DNA of 64,000 nt, taken from positions 62,001-126,000 of the forward strand of contig JACJXF010000002.1 of the NCBI GenBank assembly GCA_020636775.1. Reading direction: 5' to 3'. The notes beneath the pieces were generated by a model that was given only the letters and a program-made list of their open reading frames with translations, did not search any database and was not told the DNA's origin. Positions within the stretch are counted from its first letter, which is position 1. Each line of letters opens with the position of its first letter. Position numbers and translations under genes: made by a program. The stretch is from Bacteroidales bacterium. GTDB lineage: Bacteria > Bacteroidota > Bacteroidia > Bacteroidales > GCA-2748055. Of the stretch, positions 36,801-45,157 are shown piece after piece.

Positions 36801-37565
36801 TCAGTGTTTGTGGTTAAAGAGATAACTCACCAGGTTTTCTGCCGCTTTTCTGTTTTCAAAACCTGCCGGAAGTCTGTCATTGTCGATATATTCATTATAA
36901 AGCCATGGATCTCCAATAGCGAGTACGAATCCTTTTCCATATTTGCTTTCTGCAATATAGCAATTGCCTGCATCCATCAGGATTTTTTTTGCGTTTCCGG
37001 AGGTTGAAATGGATGATACCTCTTTCATATAAATCTTTTTTACCCCAATAAAAAGAGGGTGTTCAGGAAGGTTGGTTTCAGCGCCCATCTCATAATCCTT
37101 CCCGGTTACCAGGTTAAGGCTAACCGGATTAAAATGGATTCCAAATTTTCCTGCAAGCATGTTTAAATGAGTGAACTCACAATTAGGCCCATCATTGGCC
37201 ATTAAAAGTAAAACTCCACCTTTTTTAACCCATTTCGAAATGACTTCGGCATCGGATTTTGAGATGTAATTCGGATTCGGATTCTCTGAAAGCGTGTCGG
37301 GATCTACAATGATATATACCTGAACATCAGACAGCATTTTCTTATCAGGAGCTGTTCCGAGGGTAGAAATTTTTGCGCCGCCAGAGACAAAAACCTCCCC
37401 AAGTCGTGAGAAACCACTGTTTTCAGTATCTGTCCAGATATAGTGATAGGGCTTACCGGTTTTGGAATTGGTTTCCCTGTTGTACCAGTTGTCAAGTGCC
37501 ACATTTACCTGCGAAAATGAGCTTAAAGCTGTAGAGAGAAGTAAGAGACTAATAAGTGTTTTCAT
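36801..37565 (-). CDS. Exported stand-alone DUF4350-type domain protein
   Basis: This 254-residue protein has a signal peptide (MKTLISLLLLSTALSSFSQ). VALDNWYNRETN, TGKPYHYIWTDTENSGFS, YIIVDPDTLSENPNPNYI, KWVKKGGVLLLMANDGPN, CEFTHLNMLAGKFGIHFN and GDPWLYNEYIDNDRLP resemble the C-terminal domain that in many Bacteroidota is fused to GH88/GH105 unsaturated glucuronyl/rhamnogalacturonyl hydrolases (recalled, not searched). Here it is separate. It could help bind or process plant or algal uronic-acid oligosaccharides in the periplasm. The TIM-barrel gene lies 42 bases upstream. Confidence 0.75.
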   Translation of the reverse strand: MKTLISLLLLSTALSSFSQVNVALDNWYNRETNSKTGKPYHYIWTDTENSGFSRLGEVFVSGGAKISTLGTAPDKKMLSDVQVYIIVDPDTLSENPNPNYISKSDAEVISKWVKKGGVLLLMANDGPNCEFTHLNMLAGKFGIHFNPVSLNLVTGKDYEMGAETNLPEHPLFIGVKKIYMKEVSSISTSGNAKKILMDAGNCYIAESKYGKGFVLAIGDPWLYNEYIDNDRLPAGFENRKAAENLVSYLFNHKH

Positions 37566-37607
37566 AATTCTTCACATTTAATTAGTAGCATGCCTGTCAG
37601 AAGGCAT

Positions 37608-38546
37608 TTATTTGTAAAATTCTGCATTCATAGCCACTCTGGCCTGATTTAAAAACTGAGGAACCAGCACAAAGGGATCATAAGGTCTTCCTTTCATAAC
37701 CAGGGTTTCAATGGGAATATATCCCCGATAACCACTTCGCTTTATGATCTGAAAAAACCTTGGCAGGTCAATTTTTATGTCGGAATTGTTTCCGTAAACG
37801 CTTTCCTTCAGCTGAAAATTGATGGTATAAGGAATCACCTTTTCGATATCAGCATAAGGATCTTCCACCTTGAAATTTCCTGTATCCAGGATCAGGCCTA
37901 CCCATTCGGAGTTGACCGCTTCAATTAGCTTTATGCATTGATCGGCAGTCTGGAGCATATCTCCGTGATTTTGTATTCCAATCATAACCCCGTATTTTTT
38001 CCCATATTCAGCACATTCCCTGTAGCAATCTACCATCCAGCCGGCCACTTCATCCCATTTATCCTCGTAACCCGCGGGTATAGGTCCGGCGAATAAACGG
38101 ATCACGGGAGCACCGAGTTTTGAAGCTACCACAATCCATTTTTTGGCCAGTTCAACATCGGCTGCCCTTACAGCCGGATCGGGAGATGCAAAGTTATTTC
38201 GGATACCGGTGCCGCTGATTTCAATCCCCAATAAAAAAGCCTTTCTTTTAAATGCATAAATATATTCATCGGCAGGGACTTCGGGATAGCCCGGAAAGTA
38301 ATAGCCGGTAGGATCAAGGGCAGGGATGTTATTTGCAGCACAAAAGTCAAGCAGGTCCATCAGGCTGAATTGCTTTCCGGTTTCTCTGGAAGAGCTTGTA
38401 AGGGCATCATTGAATGAATAGGCGTTCAGTGATAGTTTTACCGATGTCTCACCTGTCCTCTGGAGTTTCGCCTGAGCAAATATTCCGTTTGAGAAAAGAC
38501 AAAGGATTAAAAAGATAAGGCCTTTTGAACATCTGGGAAAGTTCAT
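37608..38546 (-). CDS. Exported sugar phosphate isomerase/epimerase-like TIM barrel
   Basis: This 312-residue protein begins with a signal peptide (MNFPRCSKGLIFLILCLFS, cleaved near FAQ). The mature part is a xylose isomerase-like TIM barrel (AP endonuclease 2 family) with GVMIGIQNHGDMLQTADQ, WVGLILDTGNFKVEDPY and YRGYIPIETLV, where glutamine/histidine, aspartate and glutamate take the metal-ligand positions. It is a periplasmic member of a usually cytoplasmic family and probably acts on free sugars, with the DUF4350-type protein downstream. The exact reaction is unknown. Confidence 0.85.
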   Translation of the reverse strand: MNFPRCSKGLIFLILCLFSNGIFAQAKLQRTGETSVKLSLNAYSFNDALTSSSRETGKQFSLMDLLDFCAANNIPALDPTGYYFPGYPEVPADEYIYAFKRKAFLLGIEISGTGIRNNFASPDPAVRAADVELAKKWIVVASKLGAPVIRLFAGPIPAGYEDKWDEVAGWMVDCYRECAEYGKKYGVMIGIQNHGDMLQTADQCIKLIEAVNSEWVGLILDTGNFKVEDPYADIEKVIPYTINFQLKESVYGNNSDIKIDLPRFFQIIKRSGYRGYIPIETLVMKGRPYDPFVLVPQFLNQARVAMNAEFYK

Positions 38547-38670
38547 ATTTATTGCTTTTTAGCTACTTAATAATCTTGTTAAGATATAAAATCTGCAGGC
38601 AAAACAAAAAGTCAATTCTGCAAACCGGCCACCCGGGGCTCAAAAAAGATAAATATTCCTGTCAGAAAAT

Positions 38671-41600
38671 CTATTCCGTTGTCAGTTCTTTATATATGGA
38701 TTCTTCCTTCAGTGCATTTCTGGCGAACAGGTAAGTAAGGGCCCTGCCAACAAGTAATAGCGCAACAAACATAATAAATATCAGGAGAACCGATACCCCG
38801 GTTTTTCCTGCAAGGGATGGGAAAGTTGCGATTATGGCGCTGACAAATCCAATGCCGATACCTATCCTGAGGAGTATCATAAATTCAGATACAATCAGTT
38901 TACGGATCATGATCCCCGGTATTCCTACTGCCTTCATGATGGCAATTTCCTTCCTTCTCTCGAGAATGCTTCTGAAAAGCACAATACCCAGCCCCACTGT
39001 ACCCAGCAGCAATCCCAGTGCTCCAAGTACCATGAATATGGACAGATAGGTATTGGTTACCGAGTTAAATTCGGCAAGCCTTGCTGCAGACAGGCTGATA
39101 TCCCATCCGTAATCCCTCATGGCAGCTTTTGTTTCAGCTTTTATAAATCCGGAATCCTCCATAACTCCGTTTATCAGAAACACTGATGATCCGCTATGCT
39201 CAGGGAATGCATGAAGGAAATTCTTTTTGGAAATCAGTACACGCCCCTGGAATATGGATGGAGAGAGTCCCCCGATAAGTATTACCTTCAGATCAGCTCC
39301 GGCAGAATTTTTATAAACGAGAGTATCTCCGTCTTTTAAACCCAATCCCCATTTAATAACCGTTTCATCGGCAATCCCGGGAATAATACCTTCCTTGTAA
39401 GAAGTGTCGAGAGAAGCCCATGGATTGCTTTCATTCAGCAGGGAGGTTTTTGATTCAAAACTGAAGCATCCTTCCAATTCAGAGGGGTCCACACCCAGAA
39501 TAGCCGGGTTTGATATTTTATTGAGATTGAGGCAGCTGGCATCGTCACCTGCCGACAAGGGAAACTGAAGGAACTGATAATCCTGTGAGAGCCCCATTTC
39601 ATATCGTACACTGCTGTCGTTGAGGTTATGTAAAAAGGGAAGTGTTGACTCAGCATAAAACAGAAATCCACCGGTTCCGCTTGATTTACTGGCTGAATTG
39701 CTGAACAGGTTCTTCCGGTTGCTTCCTGTTGACACAACCAGAAAAGATCCAAGTGCAAAAAGGATTACAATACTCAGACTTCTGGAAGGGTTTCTAAAGA
39801 TATAACTCCAGCTTAATTGCGGGAGATTAAAGGCTTGACCGGAGGCGCGCTGTGTGTATTTTAAATAGTAATAGAAGAGCGAGAGTCCGGAAAACAGAAT
39901 AAGTCCTCCCGCAGCGAAGAACAGTGATTCACCACCATTGCCCTTATTGAGAATTTCTCCAGCGATCATTCCCATTCCTGAGAGACCTGCAATCACAGAT
40001 ACTGCCAATGCGATATTTGCACCGCTTCCGGATCTGTTAACAGTTTTTCCCTGTTTTAGTGTCAAAAACTGCTTTTTCAGAAAACGGCCGAGGGGTAAAT
40101 TAATTGAGGCCCAGGCAAGCAGGATGCTGATAAGAAATCCGAGCAGAAGACTTTCCACCCTGATATCCACCAGCATTACATCTGTTCTTACAATATCGGA
40201 CCAGATGGTATTCAGTGCAGCGAAAATCAGCCGATTGTATAAAACAGCAAGAAAGATTCCTGTTACTGAACCGGCAAGTGCCACCATCATTCCTTCTGCC
40301 AATAGCATTCTCTTAATTTTTTTCAGGGGAATTCCCAGGGAGGAGAGGTCAAGAATCTGATCCTTACGACTGTCAAGATTTAACAGAAACAGCAGAATGG
40401 ATAATATTATTCCTCCCAGAAGAAGAAAGAAACTGAGACCGGCAAAGAGCTGACTGAAGTCCACCCCGTTTTTGGCTGCATTTTCGGCTTCAATGCGATT
40501 ATTGCCAATTGTAAGACCCTGTTTTAAAGGATCTAAGCCTGCAAGAATTTCACGGGATACATCCTTAAAATCTGATGAGTCACCCGAAAACCTGAATGAA
40601 GTATAGCTTCCAAATCGGTTTGCCCACAAATTTTTAGCTGTTTCAATTGAAACGAAAGCCTTTGGGGTTCCCCTGAATTTTTTCCAGTATTCCTCGTCTT
40701 TATCCCGTATCTCATCCAGTTTTATTGGGATTCCTGTTTCCCAGTCCCGGCAGTTTCCGGCATCCGACAGACCCGGCAGATCCGGCATCAGGCTTTGGTC
40801 GCCGAAATATCCTTTCTGTTCGGTAATGCTTTTTATGACAAAGGATTTCTCTTCCACCTTAAGTTCACGAAGGGGTCCGACCACAAAATATTGCATTTGC
40901 AGACTGTCTCCCGGCCTGGCATGCAGATCATCGGCCAGCCATCGGTTTATGATTATTTCCTTGTCTTTTAGATCCGAAAACGGATAGCTTGATACAAAGG
41001 AATATGGAGTTTTATATTTTCCGGAGCTGATGGAATTAACAAAATAGGTCAAAACCGGATACTCAAGTCCCTTGGTTTTGAGGAGAGCCTCAGCAGCAAT
41101 ATCGTCAATGAATACTCTGTCGCTTGTCAGATTTATTTCTTTGTTATCTGCACTTAGCTTAAGTTTCATGCCTGCATCCTCCAGGCTCCAGTTTTTTTTG
41201 AGCGAGGCCTGTATTTCCGGAATTCGTATTTCAGGTGCAGCAAGGAAAATGAGATTGGCCTTCCCTTCGAAATCCATGAGGCCACAAAGTTCTTCATAGG
41301 AAACAAAGGCATTCAAAGCTGCAGACTGAGAGTTCTTCAGATTGAAGCGTCCCAGTTCCTTTGTGCCGGCAATACCGACCACTTTTAATCCTGCCGAAAC
41401 AATATTTCCCTTGTCGGAGACAAAGGGAGCATTCAGGGGTATCAGGCTGGTGCGGCTTATTCTGAAAAGCAATCTGTCACCCGGCTTTGCATTCAATCGT
41501 TCTGCCAGATCCTGACTCAGGATAACCTCATCGCCTGAGAGGCTGCTGTAAAAGTATTTGAGTCCGGCCATTGCATCAAAATTCTGATCCACACCCAGAA

Positions 41601-41922
41601 TCTGGATGTTTCCAATACGGATAGCTCCGCCATCATTCACGGCAACACCGGAGGTCATCAGGGCTGTGGAGGATGGAATGTTTAGATCAGCAGATAGACT
41701 ATCGGAGAGTGAAGAGCTAAAAAAGCGGTCGCCGAATTTTATTACATGGGTAATCTTACCCAGTCGCTGTCCGACGATGCTTTCAAGACTGTGACGAACC
41801 GAATCCCCAACGATGAGCGATCCGGTTATAACCGCTGTACTTATGGCAATTCCCAGAGCCAGAGAAAGGTTTTTTTTCCGGAAGTACAGTAGATTTCGCT
41901 TTATAAATTGCAGGGGATTCAT
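38671..41922 (-). CDS. FtsX-family ABC transporter permease
   Basis: This 1083-residue inner-membrane protein has an N-terminal helix (about 18-40), a long periplasmic MacB-type core, FtsX helices near 490-620, a central membrane pair (about 640-690), a second periplasmic core and a C-terminal FtsX block (about 960-1070). RRKEIAIMKAVGIPGIMIRK is the coupling region of the last block. The start overlaps the ATPase stop by 4 bases (translational coupling). The pair forms a YbbAP/LolCDE-like complex, which may extract or move lipid-linked or exported cargo. It closes the long minus-strand propeller/redox gene run. Confidence 0.9.
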   Translation of the reverse strand: MNPLQFIKRNLLYFRKKNLSLALGIAISTAVITGSLIVGDSVRHSLESIVGQRLGKITHVIKFGDRFFSSSLSDSLSADLNIPSSTALMTSGVAVNDGGAIRIGNIQILGVDQNFDAMAGLKYFYSSLSGDEVILSQDLAERLNAKPGDRLLFRISRTSLIPLNAPFVSDKGNIVSAGLKVVGIAGTKELGRFNLKNSQSAALNAFVSYEELCGLMDFEGKANLIFLAAPEIRIPEIQASLKKNWSLEDAGMKLKLSADNKEINLTSDRVFIDDIAAEALLKTKGLEYPVLTYFVNSISSGKYKTPYSFVSSYPFSDLKDKEIIINRWLADDLHARPGDSLQMQYFVVGPLRELKVEEKSFVIKSITEQKGYFGDQSLMPDLPGLSDAGNCRDWETGIPIKLDEIRDKDEEYWKKFRGTPKAFVSIETAKNLWANRFGSYTSFRFSGDSSDFKDVSREILAGLDPLKQGLTIGNNRIEAENAAKNGVDFSQLFAGLSFFLLLGGIILSILLFLLNLDSRKDQILDLSSLGIPLKKIKRMLLAEGMMVALAGSVTGIFLAVLYNRLIFAALNTIWSDIVRTDVMLVDIRVESLLLGFLISILLAWASINLPLGRFLKKQFLTLKQGKTVNRSGSGANIALAVSVIAGLSGMGMIAGEILNKGNGGESLFFAAGGLILFSGLSLFYYYLKYTQRASGQAFNLPQLSWSYIFRNPSRSLSIVILFALGSFLVVSTGSNRKNLFSNSASKSSGTGGFLFYAESTLPFLHNLNDSSVRYEMGLSQDYQFLQFPLSAGDDASCLNLNKISNPAILGVDPSELEGCFSFESKTSLLNESNPWASLDTSYKEGIIPGIADETVIKWGLGLKDGDTLVYKNSAGADLKVILIGGLSPSIFQGRVLISKKNFLHAFPEHSGSSVFLINGVMEDSGFIKAETKAAMRDYGWDISLSAARLAEFNSVTNTYLSIFMVLGALGLLLGTVGLGIVLFRSILERRKEIAIMKAVGIPGIMIRKLIVSEFMILLRIGIGIGFVSAIIATFPSLAGKTGVSVLLIFIMFVALLLVGRALTYLFARNALKEESIYKELTTE

Positions 41923-42608
41923 GATGCTGTATCCGGTTCGAGTTTGCCGTCAATAAGCTGATAGATTTTACCCATTCGTTCAGCCAGATCTTGTGAATGT
42001 GTAACCAGGAGAATGCTAAGTCCGTCGCTTTCATTTAATTCATTAAGCAGGTCGGCAATATTCCCGGCATTTTTTTTGTCCAGCGCTCCGCTAGGCTCAT
42101 CGGCAAGAAGGAGAGAGGGCTTATTTATTATGGCCCGCACCAGGGCTGCACGCTGACATTCTCCTCCCGACATTTTTCCGGGTATTTTGTCCCTGTGTTC
42201 CCAGATACCCATTCTTTTAAGAAGTTCTTCCGCCCGGTTCAGTATTGCAAGCTTTTCGTCCTTATCTTTTACAAGCAGGGAAGGAAGAAGAACATTTTCC
42301 AGCAGGGTACACTGGGGAAGCAGGTGGTGTTGCTGAAATACAAAGCCTATTTCCTTATTTCTGAAGTTTTCCAGCTCGGAATTGCTGTAGGTTCTGAGAT
42401 TTTTATCCCGGAATAAAAGCTCCCCGGCATCCGGAAAATCCAGGCTGCCAATGATATTCAGCAGGCTTGTTTTTCCTGAGCCTGAGGGTCCGAGGATTGC
42501 AATGCTTTCTCCTTTTTCCATGTGAAACGACAAATTATCAAGGACCAGGCGATAATTGATTTCACCGGGGGTTCCAAAACTTTTTGAGACAGAATTCAGT
42601 GTAAGCAT
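41919..42608 (-). CDS. LolD/YbbA-like ABC transporter ATPase
   Basis: This 229-residue protein has Walker A GPSGSGKTSLLN (near 41-49), Q-loop FVFQQHHLLPQ, signature MSGGECQRAALVRAI, Walker B LLLADEPSGALD and H-loop LLVTHSQD. These place it in the LolD/MacB/YbbA branch. It is followed by its permease gene with a 4-base overlap and preceded by the GT4 gene with 11 bases between. It powers the FtsX-type permease in the inner membrane. Confidence 0.95.
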   Translation of the reverse strand: MLTLNSVSKSFGTPGEINYRLVLDNLSFHMEKGESIAILGPSGSGKTSLLNIIGSLDFPDAGELLFRDKNLRTYSNSELENFRNKEIGFVFQQHHLLPQCTLLENVLLPSLLVKDKDEKLAILNRAEELLKRMGIWEHRDKIPGKMSGGECQRAALVRAIINKPSLLLADEPSGALDKKNAGNIADLLNELNESDGLSILLVTHSQDLAERMGKIYQLIDGKLEPDTAS

Positions 42609-42619
42609 TTCGGAGATTT

Positions 42620-43915
42620 TTATGACTTATTTAATACCGATTGGTATATTTTGATCATTTTCTTTACCTGGCCATTAAGATGAAAATGCTCTTCCAGACC
42701 TTTTCGGGCCTGAAGTGCAAGCCGGTCGAGACTTTCTGAGTCAGACAATAATTCAGCAAGGGATTGAGAGAGTACGGAGGGTTCATTGGGTTCATAAATT
42801 TTACCACCTCCTGAAGAATTAACAATCTCCGGAAAAGCGCCGAGGGCCGGCTGAACAACGGGTATGCCCGAAGCCATTGATTCGAGGAGGTAAATTCCAA
42901 AAGCTTCCCCCTTGCGAACAGGGACGGAGATCACGGAAACCTTTTTAAAAAATTCCCGCAATCCTTCCTCCTCGAAATCCTCATGAAACTCAAGGTATTT
43001 TTCAAGTCCGTTCTGAGCGATGCGTTTCCCAACATTTTTCAGAAATTTTTTGTCATCTCCGGTGGATCCGCCTGTCAATATAAGTTTAACGTCCTCAAAA
43101 CCCGGTTTCTTTTTAAGATCGATAAAGGCATCGACCAGAATATCCATGCCGTTTTCCTCGCACATACGGGATACAAAACCAATGTTTCTGGGTTTGGAAG
43201 AGGGAAGCGAAAATTCATAATCCTCAGGAAATACCCCAATATGCACCACCTCCAGTTTTTCTTCGGGTATATGCATTTTTGTTTTCATCTCCCTGAAATA
43301 GTAGTCGCTGACGGAAATAAAACTTTTTATATGCTCAGAACCCTGTTCCATAAGTTTCCAGACTCTTTCACGGGCCCTTGGCTTCATAACATCCACCCAG
43401 ACATCTTCGTCCTGCAGGGAACAAACTACAGGCACATTCATCCTTTTGGTCAGTCGCTCGGCAAGGCCTAATAGCAGGGCGTTTGAAAGATGGATAATAT
43501 CAGGTTTACAGTTTTCTGCTATCCATTCCACCATTCTTTCAAGCTCATCCTTTTGTTGTCCGTGTTCACCCAGGAGCATTGAGACGGTCATTTCCTCAAG
43601 TCCTTTTGCCCTGGTGGAACCTGCGTAATGCGAGGCTATCTTAAGCATGGCTTTTGAATTCAACATTCTGTCGAACCATTCAGGAGCATGCCTGAATACC
43701 GGAAAGACCTGTTTTAAATAAATGCTTACGGCTCCGTAAAACACAGGGATATCGCCGGAAAGATCATGTTCATCTGCAAAAAGAGGGAGGTACATGGGTA
43801 ATTTCACCACCTGATGATCCGATTGTCTTAAGGCCTCAACGAATTTACTGTCGCGCAGGCAATTCCCGCAATAAAAACTCCCTCCCGAGCCTGGTATGAT
43901 ATGCAAAATCTTCAT
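42620..43915 (-). CDS. GT4 family glycosyltransferase
   Basis: This 431-residue GT-B protein opens IIPGSGGSFYCGNCLRDSKF, has NIGFVSRMCEENGMDILVDA at the start of the C-terminal domain, LILTGGSTGDD, and the donor-binding EX7E motif in EAFGIYLLESMASGIPV near residue 345. It uses a nucleotide sugar in the cytoplasm; the acceptor is unknown. An uncommon feature is the CxxC pair (YCGNC) near the donor-side loop. It stands between the fifth propeller gene (9-base gap) and the ABC ATPase (11-base gap), so it is probably co-transcribed with them. Confidence 0.88.
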   Translation of the reverse strand: MKILHIIPGSGGSFYCGNCLRDSKFVEALRQSDHQVVKLPMYLPLFADEHDLSGDIPVFYGAVSIYLKQVFPVFRHAPEWFDRMLNSKAMLKIASHYAGSTRAKGLEEMTVSMLLGEHGQQKDELERMVEWIAENCKPDIIHLSNALLLGLAERLTKRMNVPVVCSLQDEDVWVDVMKPRARERVWKLMEQGSEHIKSFISVSDYYFREMKTKMHIPEEKLEVVHIGVFPEDYEFSLPSSKPRNIGFVSRMCEENGMDILVDAFIDLKKKPGFEDVKLILTGGSTGDDKKFLKNVGKRIAQNGLEKYLEFHEDFEEEGLREFFKKVSVISVPVRKGEAFGIYLLESMASGIPVVQPALGAFPEIVNSSGGGKIYEPNEPSVLSQSLAELLSDSESLDRLALQARKGLEEHFHLNGQVKKMIKIYQSVLNKS

Positions 43916-43924
43916 CTTCCAAAT

Positions 43925-45157
43925 TTACGTATTTCCAAAACAATACACCCTGCCATCCTGGGCAGCAACAAAAATCAATTTATCAATTACTGCCGGGTTA
44001 CCTCCCATCGGACTTCCGAGCTCATACGTCCAGATTGATTTGCCATCCGACGCATTCATAAACATCAGATCGCCTCTCATGTTTGCAACCAGGAGAACAT
44101 CGCCCAATAAAACTGGTGAGGCATCCAGGCTTCCTCCGGTATTCACCTTCCAATAAAGTTTTCCGTTTTTCTTATCGAAACAGTACATATACTTATCCCG
44201 GTTCCCGATAAATACGCGGGAGGAGGAAAGCGACGGGGAGGCAATAAATGCCTGTTTTGAGGCCGGATCTTCAAAACTCCATAATACTTTCATGCTGTTC
44301 AGGTCAAGACAGGAGAATTTCCCGTCGTAATCCCCCAGATAGGCTTTTCCATCGTCCACGGAAACAGACCCTGCGATATAGCTGGCCAGGGTAAGCCTTT
44401 TTACAAGTTTTCCATTTGTGGCATTCACCATGTGCAGCATCCCGTCGCATCCCCCGAAAACAGCCATTCCCTTGTAAACAGACGGTGTCCCGTTTATATA
44501 ATTATTAGCTTCATATTTCCAGAGTCCTTTTCCTGTTTTTGCGTCTACTCCATGAAGACAGTAATCATAGCTGCCGACAATTATTACTGAAAGATTGCCA
44601 GTGCTGTAATAATTCGGGGAACCCATAATCTGATTCTCCGATTTGTAGGTCCAGAGAATTTTACCGGTTTCAAGTTCAATGGCAAATAATTCACCGTTCA
44701 GATTGCCGACATACACGATCTCATTAACAATTAGTGCGGGGGATTCGATTCCGTTGCCTGTATTTATTTTCCATTTCAGATTTCCATCGAGCGTGAGACC
44801 GTACACATTACCATCGGTTGAACCTATTACCAGAGTGTTTTTACAAATAACAGGGGAGGTTTTAAAGCTATCATCTGCCTTAAAGCTCCAGAGAAGGGAA
44901 GGGCTTTTGGGAAGAACAGCTGTGCTGATGCCTGTGAGCTGGGAGTTTCCACGATAGTTTGGCCAGCAGGTATTGGTTTGGGAGAAAGCGGGGAGGGAGA
45001 ATGCAAAATGGAAAATGAAAAATAGTAAATTCAAATTGAATGGAGCGAAGGGAAATTTTGCCTTGCGGGAATGCAGGAATCGAAATATCTTCCTATGAGC
45101 TGGAAAAATATCCTTTTGTGGAAGGCTTGCTTCCCTTTTATGACTCGTATTGTTCAT
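43925..45157 (-). CDS. Exported WxxxRG beta-propeller protein (PQQ-like), fifth of the cluster
   Basis: Up to 410 residues. The exported form likely begins at an in-frame TTG (45034), directly before the signal sequence LNLLFFIFHFAFSLPAFSQ; the ATG at 45157 would overlap the previous gene by 20 bases and add 41 residues. The mature protein starts CWPNYRGNSQLTG and has about seven PQQ-like blades such as DGNVYGLTLDGNLKWKINTG and GELFAIELETGKILWTY. This looks like the BamB/PQQ-propeller fold rather than a true quinoprotein dehydrogenase. It is likely periplasmic. Its ligand is unknown. Confidence 0.85.
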   Translation of the reverse strand: MNNTSHKREASLPQKDIFPAHRKIFRFLHSRKAKFPFAPFNLNLLFFIFHFAFSLPAFSQTNTCWPNYRGNSQLTGISTAVLPKSPSLLWSFKADDSFKTSPVICKNTLVIGSTDGNVYGLTLDGNLKWKINTGNGIESPALIVNEIVYVGNLNGELFAIELETGKILWTYKSENQIMGSPNYYSTGNLSVIIVGSYDYCLHGVDAKTGKGLWKYEANNYINGTPSVYKGMAVFGGCDGMLHMVNATNGKLVKRLTLASYIAGSVSVDDGKAYLGDYDGKFSCLDLNSMKVLWSFEDPASKQAFIASPSLSSSRVFIGNRDKYMYCFDKKNGKLYWKVNTGGSLDASPVLLGDVLLVANMRGDLMFMNASDGKSIWTYELGSPMGGNPAVIDKLIFVAAQDGRVYCFGNT

